64,000 nucleotides of DNA from Amycolatopsis sp. DSM 110486. Its GTDB lineage: Bacteria; Actinomycetota; Actinomycetes; Mycobacteriales; Pseudonocardiaceae. Positions 19,613-28,730 of this stretch are shown in pieces. The stretch lies in contig NZ_CP080519.1 in assembly GCF_019468465.1 (NCBI RefSeq), positions 5,660,001-5,724,000 on the forward strand, in the 5' to 3' direction. A program made the position numbers and the translations under genes. The notes beneath the pieces were generated by a model. It saw only the letters and a program-made list of their open reading frames with translations, did no database searches and was not told the origin of the DNA. Position 1 is the first letter of the stretch. Every line of letters starts with the position of its first letter.

Positions 19613-21328
19613 TCAGCGCACCCACTTGCCGACGAAGCTCCCGCACGCCACCGGTTGTCCGCTCAGCCGCGCGCGCAAGGCGTTCTCCAGCCCCAGGTAG
19701 TCGACGATCGGCGCATCCACCGCCACTTGAGCGGGCACCGGGCCGCCCTGCGCCAGCGTCTTGTTCGGCACGGTTTCGAACAGCACCAGGTAGTCGCCCT
19801 CGCGATCGAGATCCGCCGCGGTGTCGAGCATGCGCTGCGGCGCGTCACCGACGATCTCCAACGGCAGCGGCCACTCCAGCGGGAACGGGTTGCGCAGGCC
19901 GAAAGCCGGGTACGCGAACGGGTTGTCGGGCAGCACCGCGACGCGGGAGGCCGGGTAGCGCTGCAGACAGTCGCGGATCTGGGCGACGTAGGTGTAGGTC
20001 GCCGGGTTCGTGCGGATGCCGCGCATGGCCGGGCTGACCGTGCCGAGGTCGGCTGTGAGCTTGTCGTGCGAGAGGTCGAGGTACGCGGCTTCGTCGTGGT
20101 GCGCCACGACCGCCCAGCCGCACAGCGCCACCGTGACCAGGCCTGCCGTGGTGGTGAGCCACGTGCGGCGCAACACCGGCGAAAGGTCCGGCAGCACGAA
20201 ACCCAGCAGCAGCAACGCCGTGAGCGCCAGGGAGCCGGTGAGCAATGTCGGGGTGTCGTTGCCCCACGACAGGCTCGTCATGAACCCTGTCGCGAGTACC
20301 AGCAGCCCGGCCCAGGAAACCTTGCGCCGCACGGTCGCGTGGACCACGACGGCGACGGCCAGGATCCACCACAGCACGTCGGCCCAGCGCGACGAAGCTG
20401 TGAGCCGCCCGTCGACCACCGTCCACGCCACCGCGGCCGCGCCGCCGAGCGCGAGCAGCCACGACGCCGCGCGCCCGGCCGCGCCGAGCCGTTCGCCCGC
20501 GAGCCGCAGCACCAGCAGCACGACGGCGACGGCGGCGAAGAACGTGAGCTCCCGCACCGGAGGGTGCAGCAGCACCTGCGGGTCTTCCAGCCACAGGCCG
20601 AGCAGCCGTTCGCCGTACGCGGGCACGCCGCCCGTCAGCTGCCCGACCATCTCGCCGAAGCCGCCGCCGATGCTCACCCAGGCCACGTAGGCGATCCCGA
20701 ACGCGCCCAACGCCAACAGGTCACCCGGCAGGCGGCGCAGCCGGTTCGGGTAGCACAAGGTCCAGACCAGCCCGATCACCGCGGCGAGCACGAAGCTCTG
20801 CTTCACGAACACCGCCGCGCCCAGCAGCGCGAGCCCGCCGAGCCGCGCGTACTTGTTTCCCTTGCGCAGCCCGGAATCCAGGGCCCACGCGCCGCACGCG
20901 GTGAGCGTGATCCCGTCGACGGTGTGCCATGCCATGAGCGGGAAGCCGTTGAGGTTCAGCAGGGCCGCCGCCGCGACCAGTGCCGTGCGGCCGGGTCCCC
21001 ACGACAGGACCGGCCGCCGCGTCACGAGCACGGCGAACGCGATCGTCGCGAGGGTGATCTGCACCATCGCCAGACAGCTGGACGCGAAGAACAGCGGCCC
21101 CGGCAGCGCGAAATCGACCACGTGCAGGATCGCCGAGCCGAGCGGCCGCGCGGAGATGATGTCGGCATGCGGCACTTCGCCCTGCAACACCCGCCACGCC
21201 TGCGCGAGGATGAAGCCCTGGTCGGACGGATGGAAGCCGAACCGGCCCACACGCAGCTCCGTCGCCACGGCGAGCACGAGCACCCACGCGGCATGCGCAC
21301 TCACCCGCCGAGCCTCGGCGACGTCCAC
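19613..21328 (-). CDS. Polytopic membrane protein, glycosyltransferase 39-like architecture, 571 aa
   Basis: About ten to twelve hydrophobic segments are spread from residue 12 to about 420, followed by a soluble C-terminal domain of about 150 residues. An acidic loop early in the protein (FGFHPSDQGFILAQAWRVLQGE, residues 31-52) and a predicted extracytoplasmic end resemble lipid-linked-sugar glycosyltransferases of the GT39/ArnT group. I cannot confirm the family and would call it a membrane protein of unknown function. The GTG start follows AAAGGA on the minus strand. Repeat copy A ends only 22 bp upstream of the start, so it may lie in the 5' untranslated region. Confidence 0.75.
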   Translation of the reverse strand: MDVAEARRVSAHAAWVLVLAVATELRVGRFGFHPSDQGFILAQAWRVLQGEVPHADIISARPLGSAILHVVDFALPGPLFFASSCLAMVQITLATIAFAVLVTRRPVLSWGPGRTALVAAAALLNLNGFPLMAWHTVDGITLTACGAWALDSGLRKGNKYARLGGLALLGAAVFVKQSFVLAAVIGLVWTLCYPNRLRRLPGDLLALGAFGIAYVAWVSIGGGFGEMVGQLTGGVPAYGERLLGLWLEDPQVLLHPPVRELTFFAAVAVVLLVLRLAGERLGAAGRAASWLLALGGAAAVAWTVVDGRLTASSRWADVLWWILAVAVVVHATVRRKVSWAGLLVLATGFMTSLSWGNDTPTLLTGSLALTALLLLGFVLPDLSPVLRRTWLTTTAGLVTVALCGWAVVAHHDEAAYLDLSHDKLTADLGTVSPAMRGIRTNPATYTYVAQIRDCLQRYPASRVAVLPDNPFAYPAFGLRNPFPLEWPLPLEIVGDAPQRMLDTAADLDREGDYLVLFETVPNKTLAQGGPVPAQVAVDAPIVDYLGLENALRARLSGQPVACGSFVGKWVR

Positions 21329-21350
21329 TCCGTGTCCTTTCGCCTCGGCT

Positions 21351-21487
21351 GTGTTTTCTGCCTCGGCTTCGCCGAGGCGCGCGAGATCGCCTGGAAGCCG
21401 GTGTTGGGATTGAGCGGTCGGATCGGCCGGGGGCCGATCGCCCCGCTCAATCCCAACACCGGCGCGATCTCGCGCTGTGGTTGCCTA
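21351..21487 (-). repeat. Structured repeat element, copy A (minus orientation)
   Basis: Read on the minus strand, the element starts near TAGGCAACCACAGC and continues with an outer 10 bp stem (GCGAGATCGC pairing with GCGATCTCGC), a long inner stem of about 20 bp capped by GATCGGCC-CCC-GGCCGATC, then a second hairpin GCCTCGGC-GAA-GCCGAGGC and a tail AGAAAACAC. Copies B (22154-22289) and C (38203-38337) share all these parts. The inner stem here carries GTGTTGGGATTGAGCGG with a matching partner arm. It sits just upstream of the membrane protein gene and forms an inverted pair with copy B. Confidence 0.85.
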
Positions 21488-22153
21488 TAGGGCCCCGGGC
21501 CGGGGGCTGGCCCGGCGGGGCCAGGGTAGTCGGGTGGCGGTGGCGGTGAGTGAGGCCGGTGCGGGCGGGCGCGGCTGTTCGCGGGCTTCCTGAGCGGACT
21601 CCGGCATTACGCGGTAGGCCAGGTGGGCTAGGAGCCGGGCGAGGTCGGGGGCCAGGAGTGTGCTGGTTCGGCCGCGTGGCCTTGGGCAGTGACAGGTTGT
21701 GCGACCGTCGTTGCTGCGCCTCCGCGACGAGCGCCGCCGCCTGATCAGGGGAGGTCGTTGGCAGGCCGTAGCGGGCCAGGTGGGCGACGAGCTGGGTGGG
21801 GTCGGGGCCACGAGACTAGCCGGTTCGGTCGCGCGGCCTTGGGCGGCGGCAGGATCTGCGGCGCTGTTGCAGCGCCTTCGCGACGAGCGCTGGCGACCGA
21901 TCGGGGAGGTCGTTGGGCGGCGGCGGGTGCTCGTGACGTTCGCGGCGCGGTCGGCAGTCGCCGGCGGTGAGGTCGTGGCCGGCGCCGAGGTGGTCGAGGC
22001 GTGAGTGCGCGGCCGGGTGGAGACCGAGGAGGGGCGGTGAAGCGTCCGGCGTAGGCGGCCGGGTCGAGGCTGGGGAAGGCTCGGTGAGGGCACCGGTGGT
22101 GGGGATCGGGCGGTCTGCCACGGCGACGACGCAGGGGCCTCGCCAAGGTCCTC
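21488..22153. other. 666 bp segment without a convincing gene, containing a degenerate 100 bp direct duplication
   Basis: No frame has coherent protein sequence. Open frames on both strands are Arg/Pro-rich, as expected from high-GC noise. Bases 21662-21762 and 21819-21917 are alike over about 100 bp (both run from CGGTTCGGNCGCGNGGCCTTGG-like sequence to GGGGAGGTCGTTGG). On the minus strand they read as related peptides, for example PDQAAALVAEAQQRR and PDRSPALVAKALQQRR, but in different frames with stops between. This looks like a decayed gene with internal repeats, bracketed by inverted repeat copies A and B. Confidence 0.5.
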
Positions 22154-22289
22154 AGGCAACCACGGAGCGAGATCGCGCCGGTGTTGGGATCGGGCGGTGC
22201 GATCGGCCCCCGGCCGATCCGACCGCCCGATCCCAACACCGGCTCCAAGGCGATCTCGCACGCCTCGGCGGAGCCGAGGCAGAAAACAC
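22154..22289 (+). repeat. Structured repeat element, copy B (plus orientation)
   Basis: The outer stem pairs 22167-22176 with 22250-22259. The inner stem is a perfect 21 bp (22178-22198 with 22222-22242), capped by GATCGGCC-CCC-GGCCGATC (22201-22219). The second hairpin is GCCTCGGC-GGA-GCCGAGGC (22262-22280), followed by AGAAAACAC. The right side of the long stem carries a 7 nt bulge, CTCCAAG. The element ends 2 bp from the stop codon of the convergent 67-codon gene on the minus strand. Confidence 0.88.
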
Positions 22290-22291
22290 GG

Positions 22292-22495
22292 TCACTCCGG
22301 GTGCTGAGCCACGGCCACCACGGCGTCGCGCAGCGCGGCCCTCAGACGTCCGACGTCGAGGGGCCCGAGCACGGCCGCTTCGCCTGGCGGCGCCACGAGC
22401 ACGATCTTGTCGTCGCTGCTCACGAACACCGTCACGTCCCTGCGCCTGCCCGCCAGATCCCGGCAGCCGATCGACCACTCGTCCCGGTCTGTCAC
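22292..22495 (-). CDS. Small conserved-looking protein of unknown function, 67 aa
   Basis: The GTG at 22495 follows a good ribosome binding site (GGGAGG, about 8 nt upstream on the minus strand). The product alternates hydrophobic and charged residues like a small folded domain: VTVFVSSDDKIVLVAPPGEAAVLGPLDVGRLRAALRDAVV, which reads as two beta strands and a helix. Coding use is plausible with G/C-rich third positions. No family is recognised. Its stop codon almost touches repeat copy B, which could end its transcript. Confidence 0.6.
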   Translation of the reverse strand: MTDRDEWSIGCRDLAGRRRDVTVFVSSDDKIVLVAPPGEAAVLGPLDVGRLRAALRDAVVAVAQHPE

Positions 22496-22688
22496 GGCTC
22501 TCGCCCTCCCGATTCCGCGTTGCGATCGTGCTTCGTGCGGGGGTGGGACGAGCGCCTCACGCGGCTCTTACGCGGGTTCACCCGAATTGCCTACCGACGG
22601 GTTGTCCTGGCGGGTTCACCTGGGATGTGCCGTCCGCGCAACGGGAGTAGCGTCCACGCGGCAGGTGGTGGGGACGCGGGAGGTCGGG

Positions 22689-23924
22689 ATGTCCGGGATG
22701 GCGCAACCGCGCAAGATCGTGATCGTCGGGGCCGGTCTCGCGGGGGCCTCGGCTGCCGCCGCCGTGCGGGAAAAGGGCTTCGGCGGCGACGTGCTGCTGA
22801 TGGGTTCGGACCCGCACCGGCCCTACGAGCTGCCGCCGCTGTCGAAGGGCGTGCTGCTGGGCACCACTGACGAACCCGATTGGGTGCACGAGGCCGGGTT
22901 CTACGACGCCCACGCCATCCGGCTCACCTCCGGACTCACCGCCACACGCCTGGAGCTCGGCGCGCGCCTCGTGCTCGACGACGCCGGCGGCGAGCACCTC
23001 TTCGACCGCCTCGTGCTCGCGACGGGTTCCCGTCCGCGTCCGCTGACCGCGCCCGGCGGCAACTTCCCGGGCCTCTACACGCTGCGCACGCTGGACGACT
23101 CGCTCAGCCTGCGCACGGCGTTCGTCGACGCCCGGCGCGTGGTGGTCATCGGCGCCGGCTGGATCGGCACCGAGGCCGCGGCGGCCGCGCGTTCGCACGA
23201 CGCGGACGTGACCGTGGTGGCGCCCGGGCGCCTGCCGCTCGGGAAGGTCCTCGGCGCCGAGGTGGCCGGGGTTTTCCGGTCCCTGCACCAAGAACACGGC
23301 GTGCACTGGCGTCTGGGCGAGCACGTCGCGGAGGTCACGGGCGACCCGAGCGGCGTGCGTGGCGTGCGGCTGCAAAGCGGTGAGGAGCTGCTCGCCGACG
23401 TGGTCCTCGTGGCCGTCGGCGCCGCCCCGCGCGTGGAACTCGCCCACACGGCAGGCCTCGAGCTCTCGGACGACGGCGGCGTCGCGGTCGACGCGGGCCT
23501 GCGCACGGCCGCCCCGGACGTCTACGCCGTCGGCGACATCGCGTCGCACTTCCACCCCCGCTACGGCCACCGCGTGCGCGTCGAGCACTGGGCGACCGCG
23601 CGTACGCAGGGCGCCCACGTGGCCGGGAACCTGCTGGGGGAGAACGAGCCCTACCTGAATTCGCCGTACTTCTTCTCCGACCAGTACGACCTCGGCATGG
23701 AGTACCGCGGCCTCGCCGACCTCGACCGCGACCGCCTCGTCGTCCGCGGCGACCTCGCGGCGCGCGACTTCACGGCGTTCTGGGTCGGCGCCGAGGGCGA
23801 AGTACACGCCGCGATGAACGTGAACCAGTGGGACGACGGGGATGCGTTGCAGCGCTTGGTGGACGGACGCATGAACGTGCGTGACGAGGACCTGAAGTCG
23901 GGCAACCTCGCAAACCTCGGGTGA
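22689..23924 (+). CDS. FAD-dependent ferredoxin/rubredoxin reductase, 411 aa
   Basis: Two Rossmann motifs are present: IVGAGLAGASAAAAVRE for FAD near residue 11 and VVIGAGWIGTEAAAAAR for NAD(P) near residue 155. The second FAD-contact motif, DVYAVGDIASH, is near residue 280. The C-terminal reductase domain follows. Such enzymes pass electrons from NAD(P)H to ferredoxins serving cytochromes P450 or dioxygenases; no ferredoxin or P450 gene is adjacent. ATG at 22689 is preceded by GGGAGGTCGGG; ATG 22698 is an alternative. Confidence 0.9.
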   Translation: MSGMAQPRKIVIVGAGLAGASAAAAVREKGFGGDVLLMGSDPHRPYELPPLSKGVLLGTTDEPDWVHEAGFYDAHAIRLTSGLTATRLELGARLVLDDAGGEHLFDRLVLATGSRPRPLTAPGGNFPGLYTLRTLDDSLSLRTAFVDARRVVVIGAGWIGTEAAAAARSHDADVTVVAPGRLPLGKVLGAEVAGVFRSLHQEHGVHWRLGEHVAEVTGDPSGVRGVRLQSGEELLADVVLVAVGAAPRVELAHTAGLELSDDGGVAVDAGLRTAAPDVYAVGDIASHFHPRYGHRVRVEHWATARTQGAHVAGNLLGENEPYLNSPYFFSDQYDLGMEYRGLADLDRDRLVVRGDLAARDFTAFWVGAEGEVHAAMNVNQWDDGDALQRLVDGRMNVRDEDLKSGNLANLG

Positions 23925-23964
23925 TGGCTTGATCGCCAGTGGCACCGAAGGCACAGTGAAAGGC

Positions 23965-24435
23965 ATGCTGCTTCGCGCCGCTTAGCCCCATGAAGCCGCC
24001 GACCTCAGCGCGCTCACGCTGCGGTCGAAGGCTCACTGGGGCTACGACGAGGCGTTCCTGGAGGCATGCCGAACCGAGCTGACCCTCCGACCCGACGACC
24101 TGGTCGCGGGGAAAGCGACCGTGGCGCAGATCGGCGAGCACGTGGTCGGGTTCTACACCCTGGCCGGTCAGGCACCCGAAGGTGAGCTCGCCTGCCTCTT
24201 CGTCGAGCCTGACCACATCGGTACCGGCGTCGGCCGCCGGTTGTGGCAGCACGCGGTGGACACGGCCCGCACGCTGGACTTTCAGCGGCTCATCATCGGC
24301 TCCGACCCGTTCGCCGAGGACTTCTACCGGAAGATGGGCGCGGTCCGGATCGGCTCCGTGCTCTCGGGATCCATTCCGGGCCGGCTGCTCCCGCAGCTGG
24401 TCTACCGGCTCTCGCCTGGGCCGGCACCCGGGTGA
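23965..24435 (+). pseudogene. GNAT N-acetyltransferase with an in-frame nonsense codon at codon 7
   Basis: ATG at 23965 opens a normal GNAT start (MLLRAA), then TAG at 23983-23985, and the same frame continues without further stops: PHEAADLSALTLRSKAHWGYDEAF, and the acetyl-CoA motif FVEPDHIGTGVGRRLWQHAV. A GAG or CAG codon changed to TAG would explain it. The next possible start is GTG at 24121, which would give 104 aa lacking the first strand and helices. No other ATG, GTG or TTG lies in frame between. This is a recent pseudogene, a sequencing error, or a shortened product. Confidence 0.75.
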
Positions 24436-24438
24436 GGC

Positions 24439-25506
24439 TCAGACCTCCACCTGGATGACCGGCCCGTCCAGCGCCAGGTACCCCACCAGGTTCGGCGGCG
24501 CGTAGTCCGTAGCGCGCTTGTGGCGGGTGACGGAGCTGGAGGCGACGTACTCGTGTTTCGGGTCCGTGGTGCCGATTCCGCGCGTCATGGAGGGCAGCAG
24601 GCGGTAGAAGCCCGTGCGGGACGGGTGGATCGGCCCCAGGGCGTCGGGTTCGTTGGCGAGGCCGGGTTCCAGCGCCAGGCCGCACGACCGCGCTCGGTCG
24701 GCGAGCCAGCGCAAGGTGACGTCGGCGAGGCCGTGCTGGGTCCGTCCGCCACCGCCGACGTCGCCGTGGCAACCGGCGAACCACACCTGTTCCACGTGGT
24801 GCGTCACGCCCTCGGTGGGAGGCGCCCACACCGACGGTGTGAACGGCTTGCGGTGCTCGTCGATCGCCAGCGCCTGGTAGGCGGCGTCGACGGTCGCGCT
24901 CAGTGCCGTGTCGTGGAACTGGAACCGGCGGTTGAAGACGTCGAACGGCCAGAACCCGGTCAGCGGCACGCCGAGCGCGCCGACCGTGTCCCACACGCCG
25001 ATGAAGCGGATCCGCGGTTCGTGCGCGTAGGACTTGCGGAACAGGGCCATCTCGGTGGACCGCGGGTGCGTCTTGTCGGAACGGTCACGGTAGAGCCCGT
25101 ACGCCTGCTTCACCCGGTGCTCGTGTTCGCGGCGCAGCAGGCCGCAGTTGCGGATGAGCCCGGCCGTGCTGCGGGCCGTGTACGCACCGCGGCTGAAGCC
25201 CAGGAAGAAGATCTCGTCGCCGGGTTCGTAGGTCCGGACCAGGAAGAGGTAGGCCTCTTGAATGTTGCGCGAGAGCCCCACGCCGAACGCGCCGCCGAGC
25301 AGCTTCTGCCGTTTGGTGCCGACGCCGGACTGGTAGAAGGCCCGTTGTTCGGTCCCTGCTTCGTCGACCGGCGCCACGGCGAGTGCGAGCTGCGTGACGT
25401 TGGTCGGTGCCGGAGTGTGGCCGTCGACCACGTCCGCCATGTCCGCCGAGTCCCATGTGCCGTCGCAGCAGATCACGATCCGCTTGGGCATCCGCACCTC
25501 GTTCAT
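24439..25506 (-). CDS. DUF2235 alpha/beta-hydrolase-like protein, 355 aa
   Basis: The N terminus KRIVICCDGTWDSAD and the nucleophile elbow FLGFSRGAYTARS near residue 103 define the DUF2235 family, together with VWDTVGALGVP near residue 170 and VWFAGCHGDVGGG near residue 245, which supply the likely Asp and His of the triad. Some family members are phospholipase effectors or carried by secretion systems; no such genes are nearby and no signal peptide is seen. ATG 25506 or ATG 25488 may be the start. It converges on the GNAT pseudogene with 3 bp between them. Confidence 0.85.
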   Translation of the reverse strand: MNEVRMPKRIVICCDGTWDSADMADVVDGHTPAPTNVTQLALAVAPVDEAGTEQRAFYQSGVGTKRQKLLGGAFGVGLSRNIQEAYLFLVRTYEPGDEIFFLGFSRGAYTARSTAGLIRNCGLLRREHEHRVKQAYGLYRDRSDKTHPRSTEMALFRKSYAHEPRIRFIGVWDTVGALGVPLTGFWPFDVFNRRFQFHDTALSATVDAAYQALAIDEHRKPFTPSVWAPPTEGVTHHVEQVWFAGCHGDVGGGGRTQHGLADVTLRWLADRARSCGLALEPGLANEPDALGPIHPSRTGFYRLLPSMTRGIGTTDPKHEYVASSSVTRHKRATDYAPPNLVGYLALDGPVIQVEV

Positions 25507-25724
25507 CGGTCGAAGAGTCGGGGGCCATCAATTCACGACCCGGCGCGGTTTTCAACGGGTTCGGCCGAATCGGTACCGAAGACACGGTGTGACAAGGAAA
25601 AACGGGCGGGAACCCACGCTCGGGCGGAGGGACCATCGGCCAGGGTGCCCGCCAGGGTGATCCGATCAATTTTGACACCAAATCCTCCAGACCTCTGGAT
25701 CCCGCGCCGCCCATGCGCTATACA

Positions 25725-25740
25725 TCGGATGTCTTGATGT
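25725..25740. promoter_or_regulatory. Candidate GntR operator upstream of the L-fucose catabolic operon
   Basis: TCGGATGTCTTGATGT here and TCGGATGTTTCGGTGT at 33168-33183 match at 13 of 16 bases. The second lies upstream of the other fucose operon and its GntR regulator. TATACA at 25719-25724 could be the -10. The 258 bp gap 25507-25764 also contains TTGACA (25672-25677) and the near-palindrome TCCAGACCTCTGGA; nothing in it looks coding. Confidence 0.45.
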
Positions 25741-25764
25741 GGCTGTGGTGAGAGGGGAACGTCC

Positions 25765-26625
25765 GTGCAGCTTGTGCGTCTCGGAGCCGCGGGAGAAGAG
25801 CGACCGTTCGTGCGTGCCGGAGACGGCACTCTGTACGACCTCTCCCGCCTCACGGCCGACGTCGACGGCGCGTTCCTCGCGGCCGACGGCCTCGCCCGCG
25901 TCGCCGCCGCGCTCGAAGCCGGCGAGCTGCCCGCCGCCGGCCCGGAAACCGCGAGCCTGCGCGTCGGCCCGCCGCTGGCCTCGCCCGGCAAGGTTCTCTG
26001 CATCGGCATGAACTACCGCCGGCACGCCGAGGAAACCGGCGCCGCCGTGCCGACGGAACCGGTGCTGTTCATGAAAGCCCCCGACGTGATCGTCGGCCCG
26101 GACGACGACGTGCTCATCCCGCGCCGCTCGACCAGCACCGACTGGGAAGTCGAGCTCGGCGTCGTGATCGGCAAGCAGGCCCGCTACCTCGACAGCGTCG
26201 AGGAGGCCCTCCAGTACGTGGCCGGCTACGTCGTGTCCAACGACGTCTCCGAGCGCGAGTTCCAGCTGCACCGCGGCGGACAGTGGGACAAGGGCAAGAA
26301 CTGCGAGACGTTCAACCCGCTCGGCCCGGCGCTCGTGACCGCCGACGAGGTGCCCGACCCGCAGGACCTCGGGCTGCGCACCTGGGTCAACGGCAAAAAG
26401 GTGCAGGACTCCTCGACGAAGGACATGGTCTTCACCGTCGCCGAGATCATCCACTACCTGAGCCAGTTCATGGTGCTGCGCCCCGGCGACCTGATCAACA
26501 CCGGCACCCCCGAGGGCGTCGCGCTCGGGCAGCCGGAGCCGAAGCCGTACCTGCGCGAGGGCGATGTCGTCGAGCTGGAGATCGACGGCCTCGGCCGCCA
26601 GCGCCAGACGCTGAGGCAGGCCTGA
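25765..26625 (+). CDS. Fumarylacetoacetate hydrolase-family protein, probable 2,4-diketo-3-deoxy-L-fuconate hydrolase, 286 aa
   Basis: FAH-fold enzyme with the metal-binding acidic cluster [12 protein letters not shown] near residue 130 and NDVSEREFQ near residue 158. C-terminal [15 protein letters not shown] closes the active site as in the family. In the non-phosphorylating L-fucose pathway this hydrolase splits 2,4-diketo-3-deoxy-L-fuconate into pyruvate and L-lactate. The next two genes fit fuconate dehydratase and the 4-dehydrogenase, so this role is favoured over aromatic catabolism. Start GTG follows GAGGGGAAC. Confidence 0.88.
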   Translation: MQLVRLGAAGEERPFVRAGDGTLYDLSRLTADVDGAFLAADGLARVAAALEAGELPAAGPETASLRVGPPLASPGKVLCIGMNYRRHAEETGAAVPTEPVLFMKAPDVIVGPDDDVLIPRRSTSTDWEVELGVVIGKQARYLDSVEEALQYVAGYVVSNDVSEREFQLHRGGQWDKGKNCETFNPLGPALVTADEVPDPQDLGLRTWVNGKKVQDSSTKDMVFTVAEIIHYLSQFMVLRPGDLINTGTPEGVALGQPEPKPYLREGDVVELEIDGLGRQRQTLRQA

Positions 26626-26626
26626 C

Positions 26627-27928
26627 ATGGCGAAGATCATCGGCATGGAGGTGCTCGACGTCCGGTTCCCGACGTCCCGGGAGCTCGACGGCTCGGACGC
26701 CATGAACCCCGACCCCGACTACTCGGCCGCCTACGTCGAGCTCCACACCGACCTCGGCCCCGACGGCTACGGGCTCGCCTTCACCATCGGCCGCGGCAAC
26801 GACGTGCAGGCCGCCGCGATCCGCGCGCTCGCGCCACACCTCGTCGGCCGCGAAGTGCCGGAGGACGCCAACGCGCTCGGCCGGCTCTCGCGCGACCTGA
26901 TCGGCGACTCGCAGTTCCGCTGGCTGGGCCCGGAAAAGGGCGTGGCGCACATGGCGATCGGCGCGGTCGTGAACGCCGCGTGGGACCTCGCCGCGCGCCG
27001 GGCCGACCTGCCGCTGTGGAAGTTCGCGGCCCGCATGACGCCGGAAGAGCTGGTGTCGCTCGTGGACTTCCGGTACCTGTCCGACGCGCTGACCGAACAG
27101 GAGGCGCTCGACATCCTGCGCGCCGCCGAACCCGGCCGCGAGGAGCGGATCGCGAAGCTCGAAGCCGAGGGCTACCGCGCCTACAGCACGTCGCCAGGCT
27201 GGCTCGGCTACTCCGACGCGAAGCTGGTGCGCCTGGCCGAACAGGCCGTGGCCCACGGCTTCGAGATGATCAAGCTGAAGGTCGGTGGCAACCTCGAGGA
27301 CGACGTGCGCCGCATGAAGCTGGCGCGCGAGACGGTGGGCGCGGACATCCGCATCGCCGTGGACGCCAACCAGCGCTGGGACGTGGCCACGGCCGTGTCC
27401 TGGATGACGGAGCTCGCGCCGTTCGACCCGTACTGGATCGAAGAACCGACCTCGCCCGACGACATCCTGGGCCACGCGGCCATCGCGAAAGCACTGGCGC
27501 CGATCAAGGTCGCGACCGGCGAGCACGTGCAGAACCGCGTGGTGTTCAAGCAGCTGCTGCAGGCCGGCGCGATCGACGTGCTGCAGCTTGACGCCGCGCG
27601 CGTCGGCGGGGTGAACGAAAACCTCGCGATCCTGTTGCTGGCGGCCAAGTTCGGCGTTCCGGTGTGCCCGCACGCCGGCGGCGTCGGGCTGTGCGAGCTG
27701 GTGCGGCACCTGTCGATGTTCGACTTCGTGGCCGTCTCCGGCGAGGACACCGACCGCACCATCGAGTGGGTCGACCACCTGCACGAGCACTTCACCGACC
27801 CGGCCGTCGTGCGTGACGGCCGGTACCTGGCCCCGACCGCACCCGGGTTCTCCGCGCGGATGCACGACGCGACCCTGCGCCGCTTCCGCTTCCCGGACGG
27901 TCCAGAGTGGACGGAGGACGCCCAGTGA
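26627..27928 (+). CDS. L-fuconate dehydratase, enolase superfamily, 433 aa
   Basis: The catalytic base motif MIKLKVGG (KxK) lies near residue 218, metal ligands are in [21 protein letters not shown] and [10 protein letters not shown], and the catalytic His is in [13 protein letters not shown] near residue 350. The insert [14 protein letters not shown] preceding the barrel is typical of L-fuconate dehydratases. It dehydrates L-fuconate to 2-keto-3-deoxy-L-fuconate. The gene follows the FAH stop by one base and its own stop overlaps the SDR start. Length agrees with the family (about 430-440 aa). Confidence 0.92.
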   Translation: MAKIIGMEVLDVRFPTSRELDGSDAMNPDPDYSAAYVELHTDLGPDGYGLAFTIGRGNDVQAAAIRALAPHLVGREVPEDANALGRLSRDLIGDSQFRWLGPEKGVAHMAIGAVVNAAWDLAARRADLPLWKFAARMTPEELVSLVDFRYLSDALTEQEALDILRAAEPGREERIAKLEAEGYRAYSTSPGWLGYSDAKLVRLAEQAVAHGFEMIKLKVGGNLEDDVRRMKLARETVGADIRIAVDANQRWDVATAVSWMTELAPFDPYWIEEPTSPDDILGHAAIAKALAPIKVATGEHVQNRVVFKQLLQAGAIDVLQLDAARVGGVNENLAILLLAAKFGVPVCPHAGGVGLCELVRHLSMFDFVAVSGEDTDRTIEWVDHLHEHFTDPAVVRDGRYLAPTAPGFSARMHDATLRRFRFPDGPEWTEDAQ

Positions 27929-28683
27929 GCGAGTTCGACGGCCTGGTCGCCGTGGTCACCGGCGGCGCTTCGGGGATCGGCCTGGCCACGGCCACGCTGC
28001 TCGCCGAGCGCGGCGCGCGGGTGGCCGTGCTGGACCTCAAGACCGACGACGTGCCCGAGCCGCTGGCCGGCTTCCGGTGCGACGTCACGGCCGACGCCGA
28101 GGTCAGGGCCGCGATCGACGCCGTCGCCGAGCGTTTCGGGCGGATCGATGTGCTGGTCAACAACGCCGGCATCGGCGCGGCCGGCGACGTCTCGGACAAC
28201 AGCGACGACGAGTGGCACCGCGTGTACGACGTGAACGTGGTCGGCATGGTCCGGGCCACGCGCGCCGCCCTGCCGCACCTCAAAGCCTCGCCTTCGGCGG
28301 CCGTGGTCAACACCTGCTCCATCGCCGCGTGGGCCGGCCTGCCGCAGCGGGCGCTGTACTCCGCGACGAAGGGCGCGGTGCTGTCGCTGACGCTCGCGAT
28401 GGCCACCGACCACCTGCCCGACCGCATCCGCGTGAACTGCGTGTGCCCCGGCACCGCGGACACGCCGTGGGTCGGGCGCCTGCTCGACGCGGCCGCGGAC
28501 CCGGCCGCCGAACGCGCGGCCCTGGCCGCTCGCCAGCCGATGGGCCGGCTCGTGACCGCCGACGAGGTCGCGAGCGCCATCACCTACCTCGCCAGCCCGC
28601 TGTCCGCGTCGACCACCGGCACCGCGCTCGCGGTCGACGGCGGCATGCACGGCCTGCGTCCGCGGGGACCTGTGCAGAACTAG
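27925..28683 (+). CDS. SDR, probable 2-keto-3-deoxy-L-fuconate 4-dehydrogenase, 252 aa
   Basis: Classical [17 protein letters not shown] near residue 10, [12 protein letters not shown] near residue 80, and the catalytic Tyr and Lys in [11 protein letters not shown] near residue 145. GTG at 27925 overlaps the dehydratase stop (GTGA) and is preceded by GGAGG at the right distance; an upstream in-frame GTG at 27907 is less likely. Between fuconate dehydratase and the transporter, it fits oxidation of 2-keto-3-deoxy-L-fuconate to the 2,4-diketo acid. Substrate assignment is inferred from the gene set. Confidence 0.85.
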   Translation: MSEFDGLVAVVTGGASGIGLATATLLAERGARVAVLDLKTDDVPEPLAGFRCDVTADAEVRAAIDAVAERFGRIDVLVNNAGIGAAGDVSDNSDDEWHRVYDVNVVGMVRATRAALPHLKASPSAAVVNTCSIAAWAGLPQRALYSATKGAVLSLTLAMATDHLPDRIRVNCVCPGTADTPWVGRLLDAAADPAAERAALAARQPMGRLVTADEVASAITYLASPLSASTTGTALAVDGGMHGLRPRGPVQN

Positions 28684-28730
28684 TGCTCGTTTGCACGTCA
28701 TCAAGTTTGCCTGTCATCAAGGAGGATGCG

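Noticed and set aside
19211..21490. 759-codon plus-strand frame across the MocR end and the membrane protein gene
   Set aside because: It is antisense to the polytopic membrane protein, whose hydrophobic pattern is clearly real, and is Arg/Gln/His-rich without domains.
21485..22261. 258-codon minus-strand frame between repeat copies A and B
   Set aside because: It runs through both repeat hairpins and is Pro/Arg/Ser-rich. The only family-like peptides are in different frames, so I list the region as decayed.
27813..28730. Apparent fusion of the substrate-binding protein to a long upstream frame through the SDR gene
   Set aside because: The signal peptide with lipobox and the strong AAGGAGG at 28731 mark the true start. 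The extension is out-of-frame reading of the dehydratase and SDR genes.
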